Of a stretch of 64,000 bases of DNA, positions 17,257 through 28,106 are shown piece after piece (position 1 is the first letter of the stretch; every line of letters starts with the position of its first letter). The stretch spans positions 186,001 to 250,000 of the forward strand of contig NZ_JACICC010000003.1 in the NCBI RefSeq assembly GCF_014195635.1, given 5' to 3'. Source of the stretch: Pseudochelatococcus contaminans (GTDB lineage Bacteria; Pseudomonadota; Alphaproteobacteria; Rhizobiales; Beijerinckiaceae). The notes beneath the pieces were generated by a model, which worked only from the letters and a program-made list of their open reading frames with translations, ran no database searches and was not told the origin of the DNA. A program made the translations under genes and the position numbers.

Positions 17257-19287
17257 TCAGTTGTCGAGGAAGCTGCGCAGCTTGCGCGACCGCGACGGGT
17301 GCTTGAGCTTGCGCAGCGCCTTTGCCTCGATCTGACGGATACGTTCACGCGTCACCGAGAACTGCTGTCCCACTTCCTCCAGCGTATGGTCGGTGTTCAT
17401 GCCGATGCCGAAACGCATCCGCAGCACACGCTCTTCACGCGGAGTCAACGAGGCGAGAACACGAGTCGTCGTCTCGCGCAGGTTCGACTGAATCGCCGCA
17501 TCGATGGGCAGAATGGCGTTCTTGTCCTCGATGAAATCACCAAGATGGCTGTCTTCCTCGTCGCCGATGGGGGTTTCGAGTGAAATCGGCTCCTTGGCGA
17601 TTTTCAGAACCTTGCGCACTTTCTCAAGCGGCATCGCAAGCTTTTCGGCCAGCTCTTCCGGTGTGGGCTCGCGACCGATCTCGTGCAGCATCTGGCGCGA
17701 TGTCCGGACGATCTTGTTGATCGTCTCGATCATATGCACCGGAATACGAATCGTGCGCGCCTGATCGGCGATAGACCGGGTAATCGCCTGACGAATCCAC
17801 CACGTTGCATAGGTCGAGAACTTGTAACCGCGCCGGTACTCGAACTTGTCGACCGCCTTCATCAGACCGATGTTGCCTTCCTGAATGAGATCGAGGAACT
17901 GCAAACCACGGTTGGTGTACTTCTTGGCGATGGAGATAACGAGGCGCAGGTTTGCCTCGATCATTTCCTTCTTCGCCTGCCGCGCTTCCTTCTCACCCTT
18001 CTGGACGAGGGACACGATCTTGCGGAATTCGAGGATCTCAAGCCCGGTTTCCGTGGCGAGGATCTGGATTTCCTGACGAAGCTCGCGGATGCGGTCCTTG
18101 TCCCCCGCGACGAACTCCTTCCATCCGCGTGTGCCGAGCTTGGACACGCGCAAGATCCACTTCGGGTCCAGTTCGGAGCCCTGATACTGGCGCAGGAAGT
18201 CATCGCGCGTCACGCCATAGCTCTCGGCAAGACGCATCAGCCGGCCTTCAAGGCCGATCAGGCGCTTGTTGATGTCATAGAGCTGCTCGACCAGCGCATC
18301 GATGCGGTTCTGGTTGAGGGACAGCGACTTGACGTCGACAATGATGTCGTCCTTGAGCTTGCGGTACTTGCGCTCCTGCGCCGGCGACAGCTTGAGATTC
18401 TGCAGGCGGTTCTCGATGTCCTGATCCTGCAGGCGGCGCAGCTTCTTGTAATTGTCGGCGATACGGTCGAAGGTTTCGAGCACGCGGGGTTTCAGCTCAG
18501 CTTCCATCGCTGCGAGCGAAACGTTGTTCTCGATATCGTCCTCGTCGATCTCGGCTTCGGGATTACCCTCGGCTTCGTCAAGCGAATCCTCTTTACCGCG
18601 AGCTTCGACTCCACCTTGCGGCTCGGCCTTCTCCTCACCCTCTTCCCCGTCTCCCTCGCCTTCGGCAAGGCCGCGGCTCAAGGGGTCGGCGTAGGTGGCC
18701 TCAAGGTCGATGATGTCGCGCAACAGCACCTTGGCTTCGTTCAGCTCGTCGCGCCAGATAATGATAGCCTGGAAGGTGAGGGGGCTTTCGCAAAGGCCCG
18801 CGATCATGGCCTCGCGGCCAGCCTCGATGCGCTTGGCGATGGCGATTTCGCCCTCGCGCGACAGCAACTCCACCGAGCCCATTTCGCGGAGGTACATGCG
18901 CACGGGATCGTCCGTGCGCTCTGTCGGCTCGCTCGTCTTTTCCTGCTTGACCGGCAGCACGGAGCGGGAAGCTTCGACCAGATCGCCGCCTTCCACTTCC
19001 TCTTCGGAGGCTTCGCCGCTTTCGGCCCGTTCGGCGTCGGCCTCTTCGGACTCGATGACGTTGATGCCGATTTCGCTGAGCTGGGCGAGAATGTCCTCGA
19101 TCTGCTCCGAGGTGAACTCCTCGGACGGCAGAACTTCGTTCAATTCATCATAGGTGACAAAGCCGCGCTTCTTGGCGAGCTTGACCATGCGCCGGACGGC
19201 GGCATCGCTCAGGTCCAGCAGCGGGCTGTCCGTAGACGCCTCGGCCGCTTCCTGATTGTCGTCGCGCTCGGTCGTTTTCGTCGCCAT
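17257..19287 (-). CDS. rpoD: RNA polymerase primary sigma factor RpoD (sigma-70)
   Basis: A 676-residue housekeeping sigma factor. The order of regions is typical: region 1.1 at about 20-80, an acidic spacer, region 1.2 ([12 protein letters not shown]), the long non-conserved insertion rich in D and E, region 2 ([32 protein letters not shown], then the 2.4 helix [18 protein letters not shown]), region 3 ([13 protein letters not shown]), and region 4 with the 4.2 helix-turn-helix ([20 protein letters not shown]). The ATG at 19287 has GGAG seven bases before it; the frame extends to a GTG four codons upstream. It is downstream of dnaG on the same strand, the usual macromolecular synthesis order. 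Confidence 0.97.
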   Translation of the reverse strand: MATKTTERDDNQEAAEASTDSPLLDLSDAAVRRMVKLAKKRGFVTYDELNEVLPSEEFTSEQIEDILAQLSEIGINVIESEEADAERAESGEASEEEVEGGDLVEASRSVLPVKQEKTSEPTERTDDPVRMYLREMGSVELLSREGEIAIAKRIEAGREAMIAGLCESPLTFQAIIIWRDELNEAKVLLRDIIDLEATYADPLSRGLAEGEGDGEEGEEKAEPQGGVEARGKEDSLDEAEGNPEAEIDEDDIENNVSLAAMEAELKPRVLETFDRIADNYKKLRRLQDQDIENRLQNLKLSPAQERKYRKLKDDIIVDVKSLSLNQNRIDALVEQLYDINKRLIGLEGRLMRLAESYGVTRDDFLRQYQGSELDPKWILRVSKLGTRGWKEFVAGDKDRIRELRQEIQILATETGLEILEFRKIVSLVQKGEKEARQAKKEMIEANLRLVISIAKKYTNRGLQFLDLIQEGNIGLMKAVDKFEYRRGYKFSTYATWWIRQAITRSIADQARTIRIPVHMIETINKIVRTSRQMLHEIGREPTPEELAEKLAMPLEKVRKVLKIAKEPISLETPIGDEEDSHLGDFIEDKNAILPIDAAIQSNLRETTTRVLASLTPREERVLRMRFGIGMNTDHTLEEVGQQFSVTRERIRQIEAKALRKLKHPSRSRKLRSFLDN

Positions 19288-19310
19288 GCCTTGCTCCACT
19301 CATACCACAA

Positions 19311-19343
19311 GAGGCCAAACCGCCACAGGAGGCCAAACCGCCA
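19311..19343. repeat. direct repeat of 15 bp, period 18, upstream of rpoD
   Basis: GAGGCCAAACCGCCA occurs at 19311-19325 and again at 19329-19343, with a partial third copy after. It lies in the rpoD leader about 25-55 bp before the start codon, where it could affect translation or promoter structure. Confidence 0.6.
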
Positions 19344-19555
19344 AAGAGGCAGAATTATGCCCACCCGAATCGGCGTCGACACGAATTCTCCGTGGAGAAT
19401 CACGGTCAAATGCCACCGCCCCTATTGCAACGCCATAACCGCAGAATCCGCAAGAGTCCATCGTCAGTCCATCTTCCGCCTGCTGTCTTCGCGCAAAGCG
19501 GTATACAATTCGATACCGCGTCGATACCGCGCGAAACATGCCGCAGGCTGACGTT

Positions 19556-21505
19556 TCAGGACGAGGTCTCATCCATCGGAGAAATCTCCCGCAGCGGGTC
19601 TGTATCGGCTTCCGCTCCGTCGAGAGACGTGACTTGCGCCTGAACATCGATCAACCACGCGAGGTTCGCCTCGGTATCCTCTTCGGCCAGTGCATTCTGG
19701 GCGGCCCTGAGTTCCGTATTTAGCGTGCGGGTGCGCCTTTGCAAGGTGACCGCCTGCCGGATAGCCGCCAGAATATCGTCACGCGTGCCGCCTTCAGACA
19801 GAATCCAGCGCTCGCTCGGCACCATGATGTGGATGAGCCGCCGGACGTTTTCGCCGATTCCCGCCCGTTCCAGATGGTTGCGGATTGCCTCCCGGTCGGT
19901 CTGCCCGTCCGCAACGAGTTCCAGTAGCCGCGAACGCAGATCGAGCGCCAGCGGGCCGGAAAGATCGAGGGCGGCGACATCCTCGGCAAATTCATTCAGC
20001 AGCGCCGGATGCGCCAGCAGTCCAAGCACGATCAGCGCCTCACGAGGTGATTCTCCGCGCGCCGGGTTGAACATGGGGTGGCTGGCCAGCGCCGGTGAGG
20101 CGCGAGGCGGGCCGGCTGGTGCCGATGCAAAGCCGCCGCCACGCGCGCCCGGCCTCTGACCGGCGCGCATTTTTGCGCCGCGCTGGCTGAAACCGGACTC
20201 GCGCCATCCCTGCCGGCCCGCATCCCTGTTGTCGGAACCCGGCAGCAGGGCCCGCAGACGATTGAGCACGTCGGCGCGGTAGTGGCGGCGCAACGTTTCA
20301 TCGGTGATTTGCGCGACGCTGTCGCTGAGGCGGCGTTCCAGCGCTGCGCGCCTTTCCGGCGTGTCGAGCGTCGCCCCCTCGATCTCGCGTGCCCATAGCA
20401 TTTCCGAAAGCGGATGCGCCTTGGCCAGCACGGCGGCTATCGCCTCCGCTCCACCGGCGCGGAACAGGTCGTCGGGGTCTTGCCCATCCGGCAGCAGCGC
20501 GAATCGCACCGATTTGCCCGGTGCGAGCAGCGGCAGGATAACGTCGATGGCGCGAAACGCCGCGCGCTGACCTGCGGCATCGCCGTCAAAGCACAGGATC
20601 GGCTCATCCGCCATGCGCCACAGCAAGGTGATCTGGTCGCCGGTGAGCGCCGTGCCGAGCGGGGCGACGGTGTGCGGAAAGCCCGCCATCGTCATGGCGA
20701 TGACATCGACATATCCCTCCACCGCGATGACGGTGCCCCGGTCTGCCGCCGGCTTGCGGGCGTTATGCAGGTTGTAAAGCACCCGGCCTTTATGGAAGAG
20801 CGATGTCTCGGAGGAGTTGAGGTATTTCGCCGCGACATCGGCGCTCATGGCGCGTCCGCCAAACGCGATTACCCGCCCGCGCCGGTCGTGGATGGGAAAC
20901 ATCACGCGGTCGCGGAAGCGGTCGTAGGGAACTGCCGCATCCTCATGCGCGATGAGCAGCCCGGCCTCGATCATCGCCTCGGAGGAAACTCCCTTCTCGG
21001 CGAGATGATCGCGCAACGTAAAACGGCCGCCGGGTGCGTAGCCAAGCCGGAACATCTGTCGGGTGCGGGCTCCGATGCCGCGCCGGTCGAGATAGGCCCG
21101 CGCCTCGCGCCCGACATTATCGGCCAACGCCGCCTCAAAGAAGGCGGCAGCCAGTTCCACGACGTCGTAAAGATCGTTGCGCCGCGCTTCCTCACGCGCC
21201 GCCTCGGGCGTCGATACCGGCAAGGGCACCCCGGCTTCCGACGCAAGGCGTTCCACCGCTTCGGGAAAGGCCATGCCTTCCGTCTCGATCAGAAACGAAA
21301 AGATGTCGCCGTGCTTGCCGGATGAAAAGCAGTGGTAAAAACCCTTCTGATCGTTGACGTAGAAGGAAGGCGTCTTTTCCGGGTTGAAGGGCGACAGCCC
21401 TTTCCACTCGCGCCCGGCCTTGATAAGGCGCACACGCCGCCCTACCACCGTGGACACCGGCAGGCGTGCCTTGATCTCTTCAAGCAGGGAGGGCGGATAA
21501 CGCAT
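19556..21505 (-). CDS. dnaG: DNA primase DnaG with degenerate zinc-binding domain
   Basis: A 649-residue primase. The ATG at 21505 has GGAAGG six bases upstream, and the protein starts MRYPPSLLEEIKARLPVS as in other alphaproteobacteria. The N-terminal zinc domain has lost ligands: the usual CPFH is SPFN (residues 38-41) and the usual HCFGCG is HCFSSG, leaving only Cys59. The TOPRIM domain is intact (AVEGYVDVIAM, CFDGDAAGQRA), followed by a glycine-rich linker near 425-465 and a C-terminal helicase-binding domain. A similar zinc-free form is, from memory, found in Bradyrhizobium relatives. It lies between yqeY and rpoD on the same strand. Confidence 0.95.
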   Translation of the reverse strand: MRYPPSLLEEIKARLPVSTVVGRRVRLIKAGREWKGLSPFNPEKTPSFYVNDQKGFYHCFSSGKHGDIFSFLIETEGMAFPEAVERLASEAGVPLPVSTPEAAREEARRNDLYDVVELAAAFFEAALADNVGREARAYLDRRGIGARTRQMFRLGYAPGGRFTLRDHLAEKGVSSEAMIEAGLLIAHEDAAVPYDRFRDRVMFPIHDRRGRVIAFGGRAMSADVAAKYLNSSETSLFHKGRVLYNLHNARKPAADRGTVIAVEGYVDVIAMTMAGFPHTVAPLGTALTGDQITLLWRMADEPILCFDGDAAGQRAAFRAIDVILPLLAPGKSVRFALLPDGQDPDDLFRAGGAEAIAAVLAKAHPLSEMLWAREIEGATLDTPERRAALERRLSDSVAQITDETLRRHYRADVLNRLRALLPGSDNRDAGRQGWRESGFSQRGAKMRAGQRPGARGGGFASAPAGPPRASPALASHPMFNPARGESPREALIVLGLLAHPALLNEFAEDVAALDLSGPLALDLRSRLLELVADGQTDREAIRNHLERAGIGENVRRLIHIMVPSERWILSEGGTRDDILAAIRQAVTLQRRTRTLNTELRAAQNALAEEDTEANLAWLIDVQAQVTSLDGAEADTDPLREISPMDETSS

Positions 21506-21656
21506 GTCGTTCCTTCCGCATCTCATACCCGTATCGACGGATGCAGATATTCCAGAAAGGCACAGGCGGTGACAAGAGTCACCGCCGCTGCAATGCCGGT
21601 CCCCGCTATCCCCGCAGTTCCGGTGGCTCCCAGCCTTATATACAGCCTCTATGATG

Positions 21657-21803
21657 CCGCAACTTGCGCTCGGTTCGGCGAACCTGAGCGCAGACTGTTC
21701 TAGAGCGTCAGTTCTGATGGAATCAGAACTGACGCTCTATCTTTTTGATTTAACGCATCTTTGTCGACGAAAAGTGGTATCCACTTTTCTGCACGATGCT
21801 CTA
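21657..21803. repeat. compound mosaic palindromic element (RIME-like)
   Basis: A half element at 21657-21700 (CCGCAACTTGCGCTC... GAGCGCAGACTGTTC) runs directly into a full one at 21701-21803. The full element opens with a perfect 18-bp stem (21701-21718 with 21722-21739) and ends with a second palindrome GAAAAGTGG-TAT-CCACTTTTC and GATGCTCTA. It fills the yqeY-dnaG gap. Two-palindrome elements of about 105 bp are typical intergenic repeats in Rhizobiales. Confidence 0.7.
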
Positions 21804-22256
21804 GCCCTGCGACAGCTTTGCCTTGACGAGGCCGCTGGCCTTGCCGAAGTCGAGGCGACCGGCAAAACGCTCTTTCAACAGGGCGATGACGCGGCCCATG
21901 TCCTTGACGCCCTCGGCCCCGGTTTCCGCGATAGCGGCGGCGATGGCGGCATCGGTCTCCGCGTCGTCGAGCTGCGCCGGCAGGAACGAGGCAATGATGG
22001 CGGCCTCCGCGTTCTCCTGCTCCGCGAGCTCGGGACGTCCGTTCTCGGAATAGATCTTGGCCGATTCCTGACGCTGCTTGATAAGCTTCTGCAACAGCGA
22101 CAAAATATCGTCCTCGCCGCTTTTTTCCTTGCCGGCGCCCCGGGCCTCGATATCCTTGTCCTTGATGGCCGCCTGCACGAGGCGGATGGTGGACAGGCGC
22201 TGCTTGTCACCGGCCCGCAGGGCCTCCTTGAGGGCGGCGCTCAGACGTTCACGCAT
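21801..22256 (-). CDS. GatB/YqeY domain-containing protein
   Basis: A 151-residue cytoplasmic protein of the YqeY family, related to the tail domain of the GatB amidotransferase subunit. It shows MRERLSAALKEALRAGDKQR, STIRLVQAAIKDKDIEARG, the long helical stretch with ILSLLQKLIKQRQES, and IIASFLPAQLDDAE. The ATG at 22256 follows AAGGA with good spacing. It precedes dnaG and rpoD and diverges from carA, the common alphaproteobacterial arrangement. A role in tRNA-dependent amidation or tRNA binding is suggested by the family but not settled. Confidence 0.92.
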   Translation of the reverse strand: MRERLSAALKEALRAGDKQRLSTIRLVQAAIKDKDIEARGAGKEKSGEDDILSLLQKLIKQRQESAKIYSENGRPELAEQENAEAAIIASFLPAQLDDAETDAAIAAAIAETGAEGVKDMGRVIALLKERFAGRLDFGKASGLVKAKLSQG

Positions 22257-22432
22257 GGCGGTTCCTTGCTTCTTCATGTTCTGGCCGCATGACTATGGTG
22301 TCGAAATGCGGCGTTGACGAGAGGGAGGGTCGTTCTCTATGAGAACGGCCGAGATGTACGGTCTGGCAGGGCGCGGCATCGACTGCGCTTGCGTGTGCCT
22401 GAAGCGGCGCCGCAGGAAGCCTGCCGATACCT

Positions 22433-22535
22433 TAGATGGTTTCCGCGTTTCAACGAAATGTGGAAACCATCTATCACCTTGATTTTGAGCGAATTCTTAT
22501 CGATTAAATGATTCCATTTAATCGGAACGCGCTCT
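22433..22535. repeat. mosaic palindromic element upstream of carA
   Basis: The first palindrome has a perfect 12-bp stem TAGATGGTTTCC/GGAAACCATCTA (22433-22473) around a 17-base loop. The second is CGATTAAATG-ATTC-CATTTAATCG within GAGCG...CGCTC. Total length is about 103 bp, as for the other elements in the window. It lies 42 bp before the carA start, in the carA leader. Confidence 0.65.
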
Positions 22536-22576
22536 AATTAACCAGATTTACCTTGGCGAGAGGCTTTAAACCGATC

Positions 22577-23818
22577 ATGGCGACGCTGCAAGGGACGCAG
22601 AAAGACAACGCTGCGCAACACGACTTCAAGGCCGCGGGCGCGGACGGCTGGCGCGATGATGTGGCGACGGCATTGCTCGTTCTCGCGGACGGCACCGTGC
22701 TGGAAGGCTTCGGCTTCGGCGCGACGGGCGAGGCGACGGGCGAGGTCTGCTTCAACACCGCCATGACGGGCTATCAGGAAATCCTCACCGACCCGTCCTA
22801 TCTGGGGCAGATCGTCACCTTCACGTTCCCGCATATCGGCAATGTCGGTGTGAATGACGAGGACATCGAGTCGCTGTCGCTGGCGGCGGGGAATGGCGCC
22901 AACGGCATCATCGTCCATGCCGACGTGACCGAGCCTGCGAACTGGCGCGCCACCCGCAGCCTCGATGCATGGCTGGCGGCCCGCAACATCGTCGGTCTGT
23001 CCGGCATCGACACCCGGGCGCTGGCCATCCGCGTACGTGAAAAGGGCATGGTCAACGCAATTATCGCCCATGATCCGGAGGGGCGGTTCGACGTGGAGGC
23101 GCTCAAGGCCAAGGCCGCCGCGCTGCCGTCCATGGCCGGCCTCGATCTTGTGCCCGGCGTCACCACCGCCCAGCGCGTGGAATGGGACGAGACCTCGTGG
23201 GTGATCGGCGAAGGTTATGGCAAGCGTGATACCGCCGCGCGGCGCGTGGTGGCCATCGACTACGGCGTGAAGCGCAACATCCTGCGTTTGCTGGCGGATC
23301 GCGATTGTGAAGTCGTCGTGCTGCCGGCCACCGCGACGGCCGATGAGGTGCTGGCTCTCAAGCCGGACGGCATCTTCCTGTCCAACGGCCCCGGCGATCC
23401 GGCCGCGACTGCCGATTACGCCGTGCCGGTCATCCGCGACCTTCTGGAAAGCCGCGTGCCGCTGTTCGGCATCTGCTTTGGCCATCAGCTTCTGGGGCTG
23501 GCGGCTGGCGGGCGCACCGTCAAGATGACGCAGGGGCACCACGGCGCCAACCACCCGGTGAAGGACGTGACGACCGACAAGGTCGAGATCGTGTCCATGA
23601 ACCACGGTTTTGCCGTGGATCGCGAATCGCTGCCGGAGAATGTGTGCGAGACGCACGTGTCGCTGTTCGACGGTTCCAATTGCGGCATCGCGCTCACCGA
23701 CAAGCCGGCATTTTCCGTGCAGCACCACCCCGAGGCTTCGCCCGGCCCGCAGGACAGCCACTACCTTTTCGATCGGTTCGTCGCGCTGATCGACACCGAG
23801 AAAGCGTCGCGGGGCTGA
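22577..23818 (+). CDS. carA: carbamoyl-phosphate synthase small subunit
   Basis: A 413-residue glutaminase subunit that feeds ammonia to CarB for arginine and pyrimidine synthesis. The N-terminal CPSase domain is recognised by VLADGTVLEGFGFG, EVCFNTAMTGYQEILTDPSY and GLSGIDTRAL. The class I amidotransferase domain holds the nucleophile Cys in FGICFGHQLLG and the His-Glu pair in QHHPEASPGP. The ATG at 22577 is used; the longer frame starts at a TTG at 22553. The first 30 residues (ATLQGTQKDNAAQHD...) are a non-conserved extension. Confidence 0.96.
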   Translation: MATLQGTQKDNAAQHDFKAAGADGWRDDVATALLVLADGTVLEGFGFGATGEATGEVCFNTAMTGYQEILTDPSYLGQIVTFTFPHIGNVGVNDEDIESLSLAAGNGANGIIVHADVTEPANWRATRSLDAWLAARNIVGLSGIDTRALAIRVREKGMVNAIIAHDPEGRFDVEALKAKAAALPSMAGLDLVPGVTTAQRVEWDETSWVIGEGYGKRDTAARRVVAIDYGVKRNILRLLADRDCEVVVLPATATADEVLALKPDGIFLSNGPGDPAATADYAVPVIRDLLESRVPLFGICFGHQLLGLAAGGRTVKMTQGHHGANHPVKDVTTDKVEIVSMNHGFAVDRESLPENVCETHVSLFDGSNCGIALTDKPAFSVQHHPEASPGPQDSHYLFDRFVALIDTEKASRG

Positions 23819-24031
23819 GCGATTGACGTGAAACGTCCGCTGGCAGGGAGTTCTCTTCGGAAGGGGGTTCCCATGCCGGTGCGCAACGTGTAAACGACGC
23901 CTTTAAGTTCATTCCAGGCTGGCGGCTCCGCCTGTTGCCGCGCGTGTGCTCCCGGGCATGCGCGGTCGTGCGGAAGCGCGGGCCGCTGTGCTGAGTTCAG
24001 GCCTACGGCCCCAATTGTTCAAGGTTTCCCC
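23819..24031. other. carA-carB intergenic spacer
   Basis: A 213-bp GC-rich spacer between carA and carB. GGGAG...GTTCCC near 23846-23872 could form a weak hairpin, but there is no T run. The two genes may be co-transcribed despite the gap, or carB may have its own promoter here. Confidence 0.4.
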
Positions 24032-27000
24032 ATGCCCAGACGCACCGATCTGTCCACGATACTCATCATAGGCGCGGGGCCGATCGTCATCGGTCAGGCG
24101 TGCGAGTTCGACTATTCCGGCACGCAGGCGTGCAAGGCGCTGCGCGAGGAAGGTTACCGGGTCGTTCTGGTCAACTCCAACCCGGCCACGATCATGACCG
24201 ATCCGGAACTGGCCGACGCAACCTATGTCGAGCCGATCACGCCGGAAGTCGTGGCCCGGATCATCGAGAAAGAGCGCTACAAGGTGCCGGGCGGCTTCGC
24301 GCTGCTGCCGACCATGGGCGGCCAGACGGCGCTGAACTGTGCCCTGTCGCTGCGCAAGATGGGCGTGCTGGAGAAGTTCGACGTCGAGATGATCGGCGCG
24401 ACGGCGGAAGCCATTGACAAGGCCGAGGACCGCGAGCTGTTCCGCGAGGCCATGACGAAGATCGGCCTCGCCACGCCGCTGTCGCATCAGGTAAGCACGC
24501 TGGGCGATGCGCTGAACGTGCTGGATGAGATTGGCCTGCCAGCCATCATCCGCCCCTCGTTCACGATGGGCGGCACGGGCGGCGGTATTGCCTACAACAA
24601 GGAAGAGTTCATCGATATCGTCGACCGCGGCATCGACGCTTCCCCCACCAACGAGGTGCTCATCGAGCAAAGCGTGCTGGGCTGGAAGGAATACGAGATG
24701 GAGGTTGTCCGCGACAGGAACGACAACTGCATCATCGTCTGCTCCATCGAGAACATCGATCCGATGGGCGTGCATACGGGTGATTCGATCACGGTCGCTC
24801 CGGCGCTGACGCTGACCGACAAGGAATACCAGATCATGCGCGACGCCTCGCTGGCGGTGCTGCGCGAGATCGGTGTGGAGACGGGTGGCTCAAACGTGCA
24901 GTTCGCGGTCAATCCCGAAGACGGCAAGATGATCGTCATCGAGATGAACCCGCGCGTGTCGCGCTCGTCGGCGCTGGCATCCAAGGCGACCGGCTTCCCC
25001 ATCGCCAAGGTCGCGGCCAAGCTTGCCGTGGGCTACACGCTGGACGAGATCGCCAACGACATCACCGGGGGCGCGACCCCGGCGTCGTTCGAGCCGACCA
25101 TCGATTACGTGGTCACGAAGATTCCGCGCTTCGCCTTCGAGAAGTTCCCCGGCGCGTCGCAGACGCTGACCACGGCGATGAAGTCCGTCGGCGAGGCGAT
25201 GTCCATCGGCCGCACCTTCCAGGAATCGTTGCAAAAAGCGCTGCGCTCGCTGGAAACCGGCCTGACGGGCCTCGACGAGATCGAGATTCCGGGCCTGGGC
25301 CAGGGCGATGACCGCAATGCCGTCAAGGCGGCGCTCGGCACCCCGACTCCGGATCGCCTGCTGTTCGTGGCGCAGGCGTTGCGGCTGGGCCTGACGCATG
25401 ACGAGATTTATGCTGCCTGCAAGATCGACCACTGGTTCCTGTCGCAGTTGCAGGATCTGGTCGATCTGGAGGCGAAGGTGAAGGCTCACGGCCTGCCTAC
25501 CACGGCCCGTGCATTCCGCCGTCTCAAGTCGGCAGGTTTCTCGGATGCACGCCTTGCGGTGCTGGCTGACAAAACCGAGGCCGAGGTACGCAAGCTGCGG
25601 CGCGAATTGAGCGTGCGCCCGGTCTACAAGCGCATCGATACCTGCGCTGGCGAGTTTGCTGCCCCCACGGCCTATATGTATTCGACCTACGCACCGGATT
25701 TCGGCGGCGCGCCCGCCGATGAGGCGTTCCCCTCCGACCGGCGCAAGGTGGTGATTCTCGGTGGCGGCCCCAACCGCATCGGGCAGGGCATCGAGTTCGA
25801 TTATTGCTGCTGCCATGCCTCGTTCGCGCTGCGTGCCGAGGGTTATGAGACCATCATGGTCAACTGCAACCCGGAGACGGTTTCAACCGACTACGACACC
25901 TCCGACCGACTCTATTTCGAGCCGCTGACGGCCGAAGACGTGCTGGAAATCATCGATGTCGAGCGCTCGCGTGGCGAGTTGCACGGCGTCATCGTGCAGT
26001 TCGGCGGCCAGACGCCGCTGAAGCTGGCCCGCGCGCTGGAAGAGGCGGACGTTCCGATTCTGGGCACCTCGCCCGACGCCATCGATCTGGCGGAAGACCG
26101 TGACCGCTTCAAGCGCTTGCTCGACAAGCTCAACCTGCGCCAGCCCAAGAACGGCATCGCCTTCTCCGTGGAGCAGAGCCGTCTGGTCGCGGCTGAGGTC
26201 GGGCTGCCGCTGGTTGTGCGTCCGTCCTACGTGCTAGGCGGGCGGGCGATGGCGATCATCCGCGATGAGGAAACGCTCAACGACTACCTGCTCGGCACGC
26301 TGCCGGCGCTGGTGCCGCACGACATCAAGGCGCGCTATCCCAACGACAAGACGGGGCAGATCAACACGCTGCTGGGCAAGAACCCGCTGCTGTTCGACAG
26401 GTACGTGTCCGACGCTATCGAGGTTGATGTCGATGCGCTGGCGGACGGCAAGGACGTCTTCATCGCCGGCATCATGGAGCACATCGAGGAAGCGGGTATC
26501 CACTCCGGCGACTCGGCCTGCTCGCTGCCGCCGCATTCGCTGTCCGCCACCGTTATCGCGGAGATCGAGCGGCAGACGCGCGAACTTGCGCTGGCGCTTG
26601 AGGTCGTCGGGCTGATGAACGTGCAGTTCGCCGTCAAGGGTGACGACATCTACGTGCTGGAAGTGAACCCGCGCGCCTCGCGCACAGTGCCCTTCGTCGC
26701 GAAGGTGGTGGGTGAGCCTTTCGCGCGCATCGCCTCGCGCATCATGGCCGGCGAATCGCTTGCGGCATTCGATCTGAAGCCGAAGGTGCTGGGCCATATC
26801 GGCGTCAAGGAAGCGGTTTTCCCCTTTGCCCGTTTTCCGGGTGTGGATATCCTGCTTGGACCGGAGATGCGTTCCACCGGCGAAGTCATCGGTCTCGACG
26901 CCAATTTCGGCGCGGCTTTTGCCAAGAGTCAGCTTGGCGGCGGCACCAAGGTACCAGAGGGCGGCACGGTGTTCGTGTCGGTGCGCGACGCAGACAAGGA

Positions 27001-27364
27001 GCGCATCCTGCCGACCATCAAGTCATTGGTCGACATGGGCTTTTCCATTGTCGCAACCAGCGGTACCGCGCGCTTCCTGGAAGGCGAGGGTGTCGAGGTC
27101 TCCCGCATCAACAAGGTTCTGGAAGGGCGGCCGCATATCGTCGATCTCATCAAGAACGGCGGCGTGCAGCTCGTCTTCAACACCACGGAAGGCGCGCAGG
27201 CGCTTGCCGATTCCCGTTCACTACGCCGGACGGCCCTCTTGCATAAGGTGCCGTACTACACCACTCTAGCTGGAGCCATTGCGGCCGCCGAGGGTATTCG
27301 TGCCTGGAAGGGCGGCGCACTGGAAGTACGGGCTTTGCAGGAATATTGGCCAGCCGGCAACTGA
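24032..27364 (+). CDS. carB: carbamoyl-phosphate synthase large subunit
   Basis: An 1110-residue synthetase made of two homologous ATP-grasp halves and a C-terminal MGS-like allosteric domain. The first half starts [21 protein letters not shown] and the second [20 protein letters not shown] at about residue 573. ATP-grasp metal ligands lie in [20 protein letters not shown] and [20 protein letters not shown]. The allosteric domain from about 950 holds [13 protein letters not shown] and [12 protein letters not shown], the site of ornithine and UMP control in relatives. Length is a little above the Escherichia coli enzyme (1073). Confidence 0.97.
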   Translation: MPRRTDLSTILIIGAGPIVIGQACEFDYSGTQACKALREEGYRVVLVNSNPATIMTDPELADATYVEPITPEVVARIIEKERYKVPGGFALLPTMGGQTALNCALSLRKMGVLEKFDVEMIGATAEAIDKAEDRELFREAMTKIGLATPLSHQVSTLGDALNVLDEIGLPAIIRPSFTMGGTGGGIAYNKEEFIDIVDRGIDASPTNEVLIEQSVLGWKEYEMEVVRDRNDNCIIVCSIENIDPMGVHTGDSITVAPALTLTDKEYQIMRDASLAVLREIGVETGGSNVQFAVNPEDGKMIVIEMNPRVSRSSALASKATGFPIAKVAAKLAVGYTLDEIANDITGGATPASFEPTIDYVVTKIPRFAFEKFPGASQTLTTAMKSVGEAMSIGRTFQESLQKALRSLETGLTGLDEIEIPGLGQGDDRNAVKAALGTPTPDRLLFVAQALRLGLTHDEIYAACKIDHWFLSQLQDLVDLEAKVKAHGLPTTARAFRRLKSAGFSDARLAVLADKTEAEVRKLRRELSVRPVYKRIDTCAGEFAAPTAYMYSTYAPDFGGAPADEAFPSDRRKVVILGGGPNRIGQGIEFDYCCCHASFALRAEGYETIMVNCNPETVSTDYDTSDRLYFEPLTAEDVLEIIDVERSRGELHGVIVQFGGQTPLKLARALEEADVPILGTSPDAIDLAEDRDRFKRLLDKLNLRQPKNGIAFSVEQSRLVAAEVGLPLVVRPSYVLGGRAMAIIRDEETLNDYLLGTLPALVPHDIKARYPNDKTGQINTLLGKNPLLFDRYVSDAIEVDVDALADGKDVFIAGIMEHIEEAGIHSGDSACSLPPHSLSATVIAEIERQTRELALALEVVGLMNVQFAVKGDDIYVLEVNPRASRTVPFVAKVVGEPFARIASRIMAGESLAAFDLKPKVLGHIGVKEAVFPFARFPGVDILLGPEMRSTGEVIGLDANFGAAFAKSQLGGGTKVPEGGTVFVSVRDADKERILPTIKSLVDMGFSIVATSGTARFLEGEGVEVSRINKVLEGRPHIVDLIKNGGVQLVFNTTEGAQALADSRSLRRTALLHKVPYYTTLAGAIAAAEGIRAWKGGALEVRALQEYWPAGN

Positions 27365-27506
27365 CAGGGTTCGAGGCGCTTTCCGACCGGGCGGGATGAT
27401 CTGGCCGGCGGGAGGGTGCTCAGACACAGGAAGTTGGATCATTTTTTGCTCTTTCACGGGGCGCTGAGATGATCCGGGAACGGCTACATCTTAATGTTTG
27501 TTCGAT

Positions 27507-27530
27507 GCGGGGCGCCCAAGTGCGCCCCGC
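27507..27530. promoter_or_regulatory. strong GC hairpin in the carB-greA spacer
   Basis: A perfect 9-bp stem GCGGGGCGC/GCGCCCCGC (27507-27515 with 27522-27530) around CCAAGT, followed by GTTTACATC. It may end the carB transcript or act in the greA leader, 27 bp before the greA start. The T run is too poor for a confident terminator. Confidence 0.5.
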
Positions 27531-27557
27531 GTTTACATCTGGCGATGGAAACGAGAT

Positions 27558-28031
27558 ATGGAAAAGATCCCCATGACCGCCCCGGGCTATGCGGCTTTGG
27601 AGGCAGAACTGAAGCGCCGTCAGCAGGAGGATCGCCAGCGTATTATCGAGGCGATCGCCGAGGCGCGCGCGCATGGCGACCTTTCGGAAAACGCCGAATA
27701 TCATGCCGCCAAGGAGCAGCAGAGCCTCAACGAAGGCCGCATCCTTGAGCTGGAGGGATTCATTTCCCGCGCCGATATCATCGATGTCGCGAAGCTGAGC
27801 GGCGACAAGATCAAGTTCGGCGCAACTGTGAAGCTCGTCGATGAGGACACCGAACAGGAAAAGGTGTATCAGATCGTGGGAGAGCCTGAAGCCGATGTCA
27901 GCGTCGGCAAGGTTTCGATAGCTTCGCCGATTGCCCGCGCGCTGATCGGCAAGTCTGTCGGCGACACGGTCGAGGTGGTGACGCCCGGTGGCGGAAAATC
28001 ATACGAGATCGTGGACGTTTTTTTCAGATAA
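27558..28031 (+). CDS. greA: transcription elongation factor GreA
   Basis: A 157-residue factor that enters the RNA polymerase secondary channel and stimulates cleavage of backtracked transcripts. The N-terminal coiled coil carries the acidic tip [20 protein letters not shown] with the catalytic D and E, and the C-terminal FKBP-like domain shows [22 protein letters not shown]. The start at [19 protein letters not shown] (27558) is the conserved one; the frame extends 20 codons further without conservation. Confidence 0.96.
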   Translation: MEKIPMTAPGYAALEAELKRRQQEDRQRIIEAIAEARAHGDLSENAEYHAAKEQQSLNEGRILELEGFISRADIIDVAKLSGDKIKFGATVKLVDEDTEQEKVYQIVGEPEADVSVGKVSIASPIARALIGKSVGDTVEVVTPGGGKSYEIVDVFFR

Positions 28032-28106
28032 AGCCGGGCGCGTTCAGGACGGTTATCGCACTGAACGCGCGACTTTTCCGGCGCGCGAAATCGTTGGGGG
28101 TGGATC

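Noticed and set aside
23819-24031. Small gene or riboswitch between carA and carB
   Set aside because: No conserved structure or start with ribosome site could be seen, only weak GC-rich pairing.
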